Positions 1 to 11,678 of a stretch of DNA of 64,000 bases are shown here, one piece after another. Position 1 is the first letter of the stretch. Every line of letters starts with the position of its first letter. Source of the DNA: Bryoerythrophyllum caledonicum (lineage: Eukaryota > Streptophyta > Bryopsida > Pottiales > Pottiaceae); assembly GCA_963971425.1 (NCBI GenBank), contig OZ020515.1, positions 11,424,291 to 11,488,290 on the forward strand, read 5' to 3'. Made by a program: the position numbers and the translations under genes. Under the pieces are notes generated by a model. It ran no database searches and was not told the DNA's origin. It worked only from the letters and a program-made list of their open reading frames with translations.

Positions 1-48
1 CCTCCCAGAATCCCCACAAACCCTCAGCCCGACAACAGTCCCTCAGCA

Positions 49-183
49 CGAAGGCCCACTCAACCTACGAAGATCCCGACCCCCCGGAGAACACGAAGAC
101 CCACTCAACATACGCAGACCCCGACCCCTCGGCAAACAAGAAGACCCACTCAACCTACGCAGACCCCGACCCCCCGGCGAACA
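49..183 (+). repeat. 45-bp tandem repeat, three copies, LINE-A leader
   Basis: Three imperfect copies of a 45-bp unit containing CCCACTCAAC and CCCCGACCCC start near 49, 94 and 139. They lie upstream of ORF1 in what should be the 5' UTR. LINE-B also has a tandem duplication (72 bp) in its leader, which suggests promoter-type repeats, but function is inferred only from position. Confidence 0.8.
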
Positions 184-802
184 ACTGCACACTAGCAAGA
201 ACTGGGCACAGGAGATCCCTGCTCACAAGTGACGAGACGATCCAACCTCGACACACCCACTACACACCTCAGACCCGCAACCAGCAGGCCTTGCTCCCCG
301 TCATCAACACACGAAGATCGGAAGACCTTGCTCCCCATCAGCTCCACGCAACCTCCCCAATATGGGAGTGGACACGCTTCACTTCCTACACCCACGCAAA
401 GAGATCAAGCTGCACCAACACCCAACAATTGTCAAGACCAATACTCCCAACACAAGACAAGACCGCATCAACGCACCGGCAATCCCCCCCCCCTAAAGAC
501 ACCCAGAGACTACATACAAGCACCATCTCAACGGAAACTCTACAACAAAGGACGACATCAAACTTGAACCTGACCTCCCAATCGCGCAATCAGCCTCCGC
601 CAACGTCGACACAAAGTGATTGCTCCCACGCCCTCCACCACAAGCAACAAACAACGAATCCAACTCCACCCCGATAGACGCATACGGAGGTGCCAGAAGA
701 CCACAACGCTCCCAATCACCACCAGAAAATCCACATTTACAAAGGTAAGCAATCGACCCTCAGTATTGACCTATTGACAGAAGATGTGCAGATCACAACA
801 AC

Positions 803-3268
803 TTGGACACTATCCAAGGACGTAAGACTAGCGCACCTCTGAAATTGTCTGCTTGGACACCCTCAGCCGAGGGCACGAAGCCAAAGTATACACAAGGACA
901 ACATAAACACAAGACCAGTGCAGCAAACAAGGAGCCTTCGACGACAGACAAGGACGGGAAGACCACGAGCAAGAACAAGGTACACACAAGGACAAGGACA
1001 AACAGGGCAACCTCGAGCACACGAGGAGAATCCCCCGCAGCACACTTAACTTGGGGATTCCCGAAGTCAAAACGAGAGCCTCCGCCAGAAGATCTGTACA
1101 AACAGGTGAGGCGATTACAACAACACAAAGACCAGAGCTCGACGGGGGAGCCTGCTACGAATAGGGAGAGCGACTGGGACTGCTACAAACAAGGAGTGCA
1201 ACCGCATACAAGCAAAGACCGGAGCTCAAAGAAGGAGCACGCACAAAGACGAGAAAATAAGAGCGAGCAACTACAACGATACAGTGCCTGGAGCCCGAAG
1301 TGGAAGAGCGCGGAAGGAAGGGCGCAGGAGAGCAACGAGGAGAAGAACACGAGAACAGAAGCACATTGGGCACCCTCGTCCAACAGGAGGGAGCTCTCGT
1401 GGGAGAGCAAGCGCCAGGAGGCCACTTATACGCCCTACCACAACACGTTTGAAAGGAGAGGCAAGTCCCATCCATCAAGCTCGGCCGCCAGGGGAGAGCT
1501 GACTACTCAAGCTGGCAGTCACATCCAACTGCCACAAGTCCACCTCAAAGACCCAGTTCGTGACCAGATAAGTCCCCTCACCCTCCTCACTCAAAACTTA
1601 CTACATCATAAGGATAATCTAGAAATGAGTAGTAGGAGAGGAATTGTATTTGGTGAAGAGATGGACGTTGACGAAGTGGTTGTGCAAGGAGTCACAACTA
1701 CAAAAGAGAAGGGCTCAAGGAAAAACACAGAAGAATCTGGGAGCAGCAAGAAAAGCAAAAACGACCAAGACACTAGAGGTAAGTCCACTAAACTATCACC
1801 TCTAACCAAAGACCTAAACTTCTGGCTAGGTTTTGAGACCATGGAGCGCATCGCGATAGATGAGGGCTTGGAGGCACCCCCAAATGATGAGACGACAAAA
1901 GAAATGATGGCCAGAGGCTTTAAAGCCAACGAAGCAGAGGAAGCAGCAGAAGCAAGTGTAGCATTCCCACGAATCCCCCAACTTCTTTATCCTTGCAAGA
2001 GAAGAGGAGCACAAAGACAACACTACAATATCACGCAAATCCCACTCGACATCAAGACCAACGAGGCTACAGGTTTGGCTCTAGACTTCCATGTTGCAAT
2101 TTTCTTCGAACCCCCCACACATTGCATGTTGCATGATGATGTCTACAACATAATAACTAAAAGACTAGACTCAATGGACATTAAACTTGGTACGAGTCTA
2201 ATAGACCCTATTTACATCCAATGCCATAGTGTCAAAAGAGGTGGTCAAAAAGGATTGTGGACGGGAATGTTTACGTTACACTTGCTTAACCCCGATACGG
2301 ACGGACTTATGTTGCTCAAAGGCCTTAGGCCCTTCATACTTGTGATAGACAATCATAAAGTCATAGGTAAGGTTTGCAAGACATACCACCATATAGCTAA
2401 CTCCACTAACCTCTCCGTGTGTATTAGAAGTGATGCATTGATAGGTATTACGGCACACTAACTATTCATGGATATTCTCCATAATAGCTTCAACCGGAGC
2501 CAAGACTTCGAAATCACCGGAGTGCAAAAAGTTGTGAGTGATCCTCACGCCTTCATCTCCACCACCACCCCGCAACAAGCCTCGAAGATTCAATTCCACC
2601 ATATCACAACTCAACACGAAGTCCTTCAAGCGAAGAAAACTTTCACCGGTGGCCGTATGACTCCCAAAGCTAAGGCAAAGAAGGACGCCCTCACTCTTAC
2701 CCTCTCCCCTTTGCCCATTCTTATGAGTGTAATGGATACCACGAATGCCATACGTAAAGTTCTAGGTAACAATAACACAAAAAATATTTGGTTTCATAAA
2801 GAGAACGGCGAGAGACATAATGGAAGTACCAATGTGGAATGTGCTAACCCTATTGTGTAGAGGAAGTTCGTGAAGAAGACTATCCACATGGGAGGAAACC
2901 ATGTGGACTTTGCTCCACATAGGAGGAGCTTGGAAGGAGTGGAGCCACCTACTCAAGAACAAGTTGAGAGCTTTGGCTTCAATGACATCAACACCGCCAT
3001 GGTCAACACCGTTGCTACATTCAAAATTCAAGATGCCCCCTCCTCCACCAATACCAATGTGACAAAGAAAGACCTTGAGGAAGCATCGGAAGAAAACAAC
3101 AAGAAGATGGGGAGAGAGAATAGAGAATACACGGACAAGCTACACGAAGAACTTGTTGCTCAAATGGAAAGCATCCAAAACTCCATGCAAGCCACCATTG
3201 AAGCCATGAGAGCCATCAAAGGAAGAGTCAAACCAAGACAAATTGAAGATACACCACCAAACATGTGA
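803..3268 (+). pseudogene. LINE-A ORF1 protein, interrupted
   Basis: One reading frame is open from 803 to 3268 except for TAA at 2459-2461 and TAG at 2858-2860. The likely true start is ATG at 1625 (MSSR), because the LINE-B copy starts at the equivalent place (MTSR at 20909) and the two proteins align from there. The stretch 803-1624 is K/R/E/S/T-rich and may be open leader or an N-terminal extension. The conserved core has FPRIPQLLYP, NITQIPLDI and LLKGLRPFIL, all with counterparts in LINE-B. The last 70 residues (about 3058-3240) are charged and look like a coiled coil, as in many LINE ORF1 proteins that bind the element RNA. I see no classic CCHC knuckle or RRM. Function is inferred from position and conservation between the two copies. 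Confidence 0.72.
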
Positions 3269-3736
3269 AGAACAAAGACCACACCGTAATACATATTTAC
3301 CACAGTAATTCGTATAGTAAAATACCAGTAGTATACGAATACATTAGTATACCATACCGTTACTGTACCTCGAATTATATTCAATACTATTACAGTATAC
3401 TACAAATACGGTCAAAAATACATACAAATACAAAATATATACATCATTACACATACACATACATATGGTTATATACACATATAGACATACATACCTACAC
3501 ATATACATACTTACATACATCATATACCATACCCCCATATATACATACACACATAAGTACACCAATACTTACACATACCCGTACACACATACACACATGG
3601 ATTCACACCCCCACAAAAATATACATACACCCACCAACACAAATACACCTACATAATAAAACAAATACGCCAACACGCACAATTACACACACACACAAAT
3701 ACACAGACATACACACAAATAAACATTCACCCACGC
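3269..3736 (+). repeat. Low-complexity TAC/ACA/CAT tract between ORF1 and ORF2
   Basis: A degenerate tract of short words such as ATACAT, ACACAT and CACATA, with very little G. It is open in one frame (3265-3759) and would encode Thr/Tyr/His/Ile repeats, but this looks like a by-product of composition. It separates ORF1 from the 2A-bearing leader. Confidence 0.7.
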
Positions 3737-5140
3737 ATGTATATAAAAACACACAATGAATCCACAAAAACACATACACACATATACATACAAACAACAT
3801 CACATAACAATACATACTTACAAAAGAAAATACATACGCATACCAACCCATACCCACATATAAACAACCTAACACCCATACAACTTAAAACACATAAAAA
3901 TAAACTCCACCTTTATACAACACCAAAAACACACATACACCCATACCAAAAAAACCATACACCAAATCACATCACCACAAACGCTTATCCAAACACAACA
4001 CTCAAAAACATAAACAAAAAAGAAAACATAACAAAACCCACACACGAAAATATACACTTATACATAAACAAAAACAATAAAACCACAAACAATAAACCAA
4101 ACAACCAACCAAAAAATACACATAAAACATTATACCAAAACATACAAACTAACACATACACCAAAATAAATATGCAGATAAACCCCAACATATATACTAA
4201 CATACCTACGTATAGAGACAACTTTAATACCTCCTCAAATACCAACACAAACCAATATACAAATATCCTCACACATAATAATCACATACACACATGGCCA
4301 ATCACAACCACAAGATTATACAAACAAACATACACACACCTATACATCATGGATAAAACAAAAACAACTACGCAAATAAATATATGGACACATAAAAAAA
4401 CAACAGCAAACACAACTACACCCACCAAAAAAATAAAAAATAACAAAAAACTCATTTCCCTCATACAAAATACAAACACCCACCCACCCCCAAACAAACA
4501 TGACCTTAACAACATAACAAAGACCCAAAAAAATATACAAAAAACAAAAACCTCAAAACACAGTACCAAACATACACCCAAGCACATAAAAATACTATTA
4601 CTACTAAGCGGAGACATAGAAACCAATCCAGGTCCCATGCCTAATATACTAAAAAGACACCCCAAATCACATTAAAAAAATGCCAAAATTTACTTCATAC
4701 CAAATACCATAAAATTCCAACCGGAGTATAAACACATTACAAAATCCTTCGCACCTTTCCTCAAAAGCACACATACACTACACCACACACATAACGATAC
4801 ATACCCAAACATTGTCCAATACGTACAACAAAAAAATACGCACCCACCACCCCACATCCTATACGCCCTAATAGTCACCACCCATCTACACATAGATGAA
4901 TGCAACCACCTCCTAAATCCACAAAACTTAAACACAATCACATGGACTAATACACTTCTACAAACTTTACTAAACTTACAAAATCCATCCGAACGACACA
5001 TCCACTACACACACCCCTATGAAAAGTTTCTTGAAGACAACCAAAATATTATTAACCATAAAAACTCAATACATAAAGAAATGTATGACTTTTTACACAA
5101 CCATACCATAGTAACATACCTCCTTCAAATGAAACAATAA
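3737..5140 (+). pseudogene. N-terminal leader of LINE-A ORF2, with 2A-like motif
   Basis: The frame starting at ATG 3737 is open for 312 codons to TAA at 4673-4675 and then, in the same frame, open again to TAA at 5138-5140. TAA triplets are common in the other two forward frames here, so 900 bases without one in this frame point to a coding past. The first part is Asn/Thr/Lys/His-rich with no domain I recognise. At 4586-4636 it carries a 2A-like motif. The part after the motif (about 4640-5137) is less biased and leads, after a frameshift near 5140, into the endonuclease. Intact copies would probably have one ORF2 running from the leader through the 2A into EN-RT-RNase H. Confidence 0.68.
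4586..4636 (+). other. 2A-like ribosome-skipping motif (GDIETNPGP)
   Basis: The in-frame peptide IKILLLLSGDIETNPGP matches the 2A consensus D-x-E-x-N-P-G-P, with the Leu-rich stretch and Ser-Gly that often precede it. Skipping would fall between the Gly codon GGT (4631-4633) and the Pro codon CCC (4634-4636). In established 2A systems the ribosome omits this bond and releases the upstream protein. In this copy translation would stop 12 codons after that proline at TAA 4673. The motif itself is intact. Activity is not shown by sequence alone. Confidence 0.85.
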
Positions 5141-5142
5141 AA

Positions 5143-6036
5143 CTAAAATTCCCCTACCTCCCTAACAATCTCATTAATGAACTACTAAAATGCTTAGACC
5201 CCATACCGGAATACATCCACCCACCACCACCACCCCCCTACCTCCCCCCACAAAATCAAAACATCAAATCAAATCAAGAAGACACACACATAATCACATG
5301 GAATGCCTCCTCCCTAAACACTGCCTTACCTAGCTTACAAACTTTGATCACACACATAGCCACACCACCGGCCTTCATAGTTATACAAGAAACAAAATTA
5401 TCCGCCACAAAATCTACAAAATATATACAAAATACATTCCAAGATTATAAACTCATATTTAACAATACACATGCACTTACAAGGTGCATCCAACAAAGAA
5501 GACCATACACACCGGGTCGTGGTGGCCTCCTAACACTAATATACAAAAAATATGCCTTCCCAGGTAACATCAACAAAATCCCCACCCCAATGCACATATC
5601 ACCTTATATTCAAATAATAAAAATCACTAACCACCCACTACAACCATGGCTAATCTTTCACATGTATATGCCATCCCATCCAGAAGATACTAGATACGTC
5701 ATAGACATACAAAACACTATTATAACTCATATTAATAATAATCCCAATCACACATACCTATTATGTGGAGACTTCAAGAGAGACATAGCACTAATCGGCC
5801 GCCAAAATGGAAATAATATCACCCCCCTCAAAACATTGACTACCAATGGCTCCGCTTTACGGAAAACCTAAACTTTGTATACATCAATACAGATACACAA
5901 TTCTCTAGACAAGGTGGCTATAATTATAGCGACTCGAGCCTAATAGATGGATTCTATATAAATACAAACAACAACACACACTACACCTCCACAACAAACA
6001 AAGATGATATTCTCAACTCGGACCACTCCCCCATAC
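5143..6036 (+). pseudogene. LINE-A ORF2 endonuclease domain (APE-like)
   Basis: After a Pro-rich linker (about 5215-5250) the APE/DNase I-fold endonuclease begins at IITWNASSLN (about 5290). Visible motifs are the first-strand Asn (WN), the catalytic Glu in IVIQETKL, the RGGLLTLI segment, LLCGDFKRD (canonical GDFN, with Lys for Asn), SLIDGFYI and the terminal SDHSPIQLH. One frameshift near 5820-5850 moves the reading from frame 1 to frame 3, and the second half is perfectly recognisable there. The domain nicks target DNA to prime reverse transcription. Lys in place of Asn in GDFN may be a decay mutation. Confidence 0.85.
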
Positions 6037-6038
6037 AA

Positions 6039-8600
6039 TTGCACAATCCTAGCAACACATTAATTAACAGAACCCCCACAATACCAAGCAATGACACTAT
6101 ACGCATACTCAACCCTATACCAAAAGACAATATAGAAAATTTCAACACTAAATTCTTCGAAGAAAACTCCTCACAAATAGACTCCCTCACAAACACTCTT
6201 GAAAATAATAGTCATCTATCACAAATACAATGGCAAGAAGCATGCCACACTCTAGATAAACTCATCAACAAAATTTCTGATACATTAGAACAAACTTGTA
6301 GAGCTCATCCAATACCTCAAACAACAAACATAACTTCTCAACAAGGTGGTTATTTATCCCGCAAACTTTCCAAAACCTGGAAACAACACCTGAATACATA
6401 CAATGTCATACGGAAAACCATTAGAATTGTAAAAAACAACCCTCAATGGCGTAACCATCCCATATGCAATGAACTACTAACTATACAACACACCCAAATC
6501 CCTACTCCACCACCTTCAGACCTACCTCATGATACATGGATAAAAGATATCGCACTAATTGCAAAAAATGCCAACATACAAGCTCGAAAAATAACCTCAA
6601 AATACGCCAAAGAGAACATTAAGAAAGCCATCTCGAAATACAGACAAATATACGAAATTAGCCCCAAGAAAATTAACAGGAAAGTCTTTAAAAACCTAGA
6701 ATCACTGCCTATGGATTGTATCATAGATCAATACAACAATATTTTAACTAGCCCAGAGGACATTGCAAATGAAATATTCAACCAGCAAACAAAGAGCAAT
6801 AGACCAACAGTACCAACATGTAATTGTCAACCACAACATCCAATTGAATGTACATGTGCAGTACGCCAATACCCATGGCATGACCTTGATGGGTTTACCC
6901 TTGACAAAAGAGGCGAACCAGAAACTCCACTACATAAATATCATAATAGAGCCACATACGACACATGTCTCAAAAACCTTGGTAACAACAAAGCCTCAGG
7001 CCCAGATCGCATACCAAATTCAATACTCAAAAACATGCCCCCAAGATTCCATAAACTATTATCCCTATTCTTCTCTCACTGCTATAAATAAAATCAAATA
7101 CCAACGTCATGGAAATCAAGTACAACAATTCTACTATACAAAAATGGCGATCCATCTATACTACCCAACCATAGGCCAATCGCACTAGCTAACACAATAT
7201 ATAAACTCTTCACTAGCACACTCACCTATATACTATCCTCATACGGAGAAAAATTCAAAATCCTACATGATAGTCAAGAAGGATTTAGAGCAGAAAGAAG
7301 TACCGCTAGACAAATACAAACTATAATAGCCGCACTAGAAGACGCAAGATTTACAAACCAAGATATATACATATTATACGTCGACTTTAAAAATGCCTTT
7401 GGCTCAATAGACCATACCCGACTACTAGCAATAATGATGGACCTTGGTTACCCAAAAGATGCAACTACACTCGTTGGAAACATCTACTCTCAATCATCTA
7501 TTTGCTATACCGGTGAACACTTCGGAAAAACAAAACCTTTACCCATCCAAAGAGGGACTATACAAGGAGATACCCTTAGCCCATACCTATTTATTATATT
7601 TTTAGAACCACTACTTAGATGGCTAGAACGAGGCAACAATGGATACACTTTAGGCACATCACAAATCACAATAAACTCTGCCGCATATACAGATGACCTC
7701 GCCGCCATAACTAACAAAATTAAATCTATCCAAACACAACTTAACAAAATCGATAGATACTGCAAATGGACCGGAATGGACGTAGATGTCTAAAAATGTG
7801 CCGCTACCAGATGCCCAAACAAATCCAAAATAAACCTTACCACTTTCAAAGCTCTAATGCAAGCTACCAACATCAATTACCGCAATCAACCGATCCCCAT
7901 ACTACACCAAAATGAACCATACATATACTTAGGCACAAATCTTGTTCCCTCACTAAAATGGAAAATCCAAATCCACACCACAACGACGAAACTCATCAAA
8001 CAATGCAATGAACTAACAACATGCCCGGCCACCATGAAACAAAAAATAAAAATGATTGATACCGTAATACGTCCAGGTGTGGCATACAGTTTCTACAGTG
8101 TACCATACTCTATGCCTGCTATAAAAAAACTTGATAAAAAAATAATAGCCATACAAAAAACTATATGTGGATTACCAAAATGTATGTCAAATGCAATAAC
8201 CCAACTCCCACATAACCTATTTGGGCTAGAAGCTTTCTCCCTCAAAAATGCATACCTCCGATGTATAGGTGAACAACTATAAAACGCCTTGAATGACAAA
8301 GGTAGACTTGGAAAAATATACAATGGACTAACTCATTATGTCCTTGCCCAATTCGGTGGCGCCGAAAACATACCCAGAATTAAAACAAGTGACTGCATAA
8401 GATCACCGATAACAAGAACATTCTTCTTACCAAAACATATAGCTAAAATCCACCTTAAAAGTACACTCTCAAACTTCTTCATTAATCCTACACCACTAGA
8501 AATGCTATGGCGCCAAGAAACGCTAAACCACAACACACTCAATGCCCATCTCTCCCAAAAACTCCTACAAAACTCCTCTCCAAAAACATCTTTGAACTAA
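6039..8600 (+). pseudogene. LINE-A ORF2 reverse transcriptase domain
   Basis: One frame covers this stretch, broken only by stops at 7089, 7791 and 8280. Reverse transcriptase motifs in order: NKASGPDRIPNSIL (about 6985), NHRPIALANTIYKL, SQEGFRAERST, the first catalytic Asp in LYVDFKNAFGSIDH (about 7375), RGTIQGDTLSPYLF (about 7550) and the catalytic box at 7686-7697. That box reads YTDD instead of the usual YADD. The region before the RT (6039-6900) is a linker with no domain I recognise. The stretch 7857-8600 looks like the thumb and connection. The enzyme would copy LINE RNA at the nicked target. Confidence 0.9.
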
Positions 8601-10199
8601 ACCAAATTACTCTACCCAACGGCACACACATCATGAATAATGAGGATTTCAAAGCCCACCACTTCACCCCATCCAAACTAGTAAAGAGTGCTCTAAATAT
8701 TGCTAAACAACTCTTCTGCCACCCAACATGCCCCACCACATGCCAGACCCCTTGTAACATACACCCATCTTCCTATATACTTCAAGATTCATACATCACC
8801 ATCAACAACTACATCATTCCAAGAAATATTCCCCTACCAATCCACCCCCCTAACCCCCCACATCTATACCACCCCCGGGCCCCAACATACATCCCCAAAA
8901 GCCCTACCACATATCCCATTAATAACATCATACACCATAAACATATCCAATACACAGACACAAATAGTATACAAAATACCTACACAAAATACCTACACAA
9001 AATACCTATGCCAATGGCAACACAATGATAATACATATAACAAATGGCTTCACCAAAGAGCCCTTTTCCCACGACACGACACCAATACCTCCTCACATAA
9101 CATAGAAAAATTAAAACAATACTACCAGAAAACTCAAAAAAATATATACTCGGACATCATCTTAGCCCACCACCCCCAAAAACAATTCCCAGACTCAAGA
9201 TCTGTAACACCACCCAGAATTATCCCACTCTTAAAAATCCATACACTAGAATGTAACCTCGAAAAAGATATCCTTACATTCTCAAATACAGTTAAAATGG
9301 ATAACGATCAAGTACATCTATATGAAGAAAATGGTCGACATTTACACACTATCCTCATTACTCGACTCCAATGGCTTTGGAACCAATACAATACTAAACT
9401 ACAAACCCCTACGAACATTGAACCATCGACCCAACCCTTTGAAACCGAACTAATATGGCTATACCAAAGATATAAATACTGAATACCAAAAACTAACCCC
9501 CTAAAAAATGCGCAATACACAATACCCACTCCCATCCTAGACTCACTAATCTCATCCTTTAACATCGAACAATCATACTTCTCTTCCCCGATCACATGTT
9601 CTATCAAACTAAAAAAATTCTACTCACCTTATGAAAGAGACAAAATATTCGGATCCCTAGGCAAAGCCTTTGACTATAAATGGACCGGTAATGGTATAGC
9701 TCACCCCCACAACGAGAAGGACATGGAACAAGCCATACATTGAGCTAGACTTGCCGCCAAACACGATCCAAATAACACAAATACAATCATCATCACACCA
9801 AACAATAATTGGTACCAAAACAACAACCAACACTTAAACCCATTTCCAGATTCTCATATCATTGCATTATTTGAGGCAGACACAATATCATACGAAGAAC
9901 CTAATATCCCACCCGAGCTAAAAAAACCCCGAATCGAGCCATCTACATTACAAATACTATGCGTCCATCATCAAAATCAAACTCTTGGTTCCCTAGAACA
10001 ACTTGCTGAACTTGTCTCCATAAGAGACAACTTAAACATACGCTGACTATACACAAAACTGGCCCCACCAACACCTATACAAACCCTTGTACACAGAAGT
10101 AAAAACTGGTCAAAACTAAACTATGTTAACAACACATTAAACTACTCCGTCACACCTCTCCCTCTCCCAAACTACCCAACTCATACCTCACCAAAATTT
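8601..10199 (+). pseudogene. LINE-A ORF2 middle region with possible methyltransferase-like domain
   Basis: Coding continues with frame changes near 8590 and 8990, a Cys/His cluster (FCHPTCPTTCQTPCNIH, about 8715) and a Pro-rich stretch. From 9483 the same frame reads through TGA codons at 9480, 9741 and 10044. At 9600-9900 there is a compact conserved-looking domain: SPYERDKIFGSLGKAFDYKW, then GIAHPHNEKDMEQAIH, TIIITPNNNWY and FPDSHIIALFEADT. The pattern (FG-LG-AF-W-G, an N/A-H-P loop, then a hydrophobic strand with P-x-x-x-W) recalls Dam-like N6-adenine methyltransferase domains that I believe have been described in some eukaryotic retroelements. This is recollection of a pattern, not a search. 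LINE-C keeps the end of this region. Confidence 0.5.
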
Positions 10200-11678
10200 A
10201 ACCCTGCACATAGTTATTACACCGACGGCTCCTTCAAACCACCAGAACAAATTAGCCCAGGATCTTGGCGCAGAGAAAAAGCTGGCTATGGCATATATAA
10301 CTCTACCAAGGAAATTAAACTAGCCAAAAGACTCCATGGACTACAAAATATCCTCAGAGCAGAACTCATGGCCATTCACAAAACACTACAAATCATCACA
10401 ACAAAATACAATGATGAACCCGCAAATATATTCACCGATTGTATAAATGCACTCTATCTACTCAACACTCAAATAACACACCCTACCCTCCACAATAGCC
10501 ACCCCGACCAAACCATATTAACATCAATGGTCCAAATGTTACAAAACCGTACACAAATCACAACCCTCTACAAAGTGAGAGCCCATGCCAACATTGATGG
10601 CAATGAACAAGCAGACAAATTAGCAAAAGAAGGCCGAGAAAAAACATATAAAAATGCCAAAGACCCACACGAACATGCCCATGCCACCCCGTACTATTTT
10701 CAAAAAGAAGATTGGCCTTCCAAAGAAGATACCCCCGACAAAGGCCCGATTAGATTTTTGGGCAAATATCTCAAAAAACAAGACCTATACAACAACCTTG
10801 ATACAATCTCAGACAACCTCCCTAACATAGAAAATTGACTAATAACAATGACATTGATAATAAACTCTCTACTAATTTTTGGAAAAACCCAATCATCACC
10901 GATTCACAAATCACATGCCTTATCAAATTCCGTACCGGTCAATATATGGGAAATGCCCTTAAGCAACTCTTCTTTGGGATAGAAAGATTCCCATCCATAA
11001 CATGCCCCATATGCCCGTCAACGGACCCCGACACATGGCTCCATGTTCTACTCAAATGCCAAAACCATCACATACATTCTCTAATTGTTAAAAGACATAA
11101 TAAAGCGGTATGGGAAGTCCGAAAACTAATCACCTCCTACAATAAATCGAGATGTTTTATACTAATGAACGCAAGCACTTCTTAATAACAACCCGCAAGA
11201 AAATACGGTCCCCCCTTGGCTGCTCCCATGCTCATGTATGACCCAAAGATGTCATTGCAACGCTCGGCTCAAACCGGACATCCTTTGTGTTAAAGGTTTA
11301 CCATATAATGACCCACCACCCGATAACATCAACCAAGATTACACCATTCAATTCATTGAATTCACATATTGCAACGATAGATTTCCCTCGGAAACAATCC
11401 AAAATAAAATTGATAAATACCAACCCCTTGTTGACGACATCATTGCTCTCGGGTGGAATGTGGATCCCCTTATTGTAATAACATCTGGCGCTCGTGCCAC
11501 CTCCTTTATCCCCTCTATGAATACTCTTGAAGATGTCTTCAAAATACCCGTTGAAACAATTAAAACCACCTTTAAAAACATTAACACCATTGCTATTCAA
11601 TATGCCATGTCCATTCTTCTACATAAACGCAAAATCGAAAACAACCAAACCCTCCCCGATACACAGGACCCCCCTTAA
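10200..11678 (+). pseudogene. LINE-A ORF2 RNase H and Cys/His C-terminus
   Basis: RNase H motifs are clear: SYYTDGSFKP (first Asp, about 10212), LRAELMAI (Glu, about 10356), IFTDCINALYLL (second Asp) and KVRAHANIDGNEQADKLAKE (about 10578). This enzyme would remove RNA from the RNA-DNA hybrid. A TGA at 10836 and a frame change lead into the C-terminal part (10839-11185) with CPICPSTDPDTWLHVLLKC (about 11000), a Cys/His cluster like those after RT in many LINEs. A last frame (11238-11678) contains a short Cys/His cluster and ends in QTLPDTQDPP with TAA at 11676. LINE-C contains homologues of all these parts, which confirms that they belong to one protein. Confidence 0.85.

Noticed and set aside
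803-1624. Separate gene upstream of LINE-A ORF1
   Set aside because: Same frame as ORF1 and low-complexity K/R/E/S/T content; the LINE-B comparison puts the likely start at 1625.
3265-3759. 164-codon Thr/Tyr/His-rich frame as a gene
   Set aside because: It follows from the TAC/ACA low-complexity tract, and no domain is visible.
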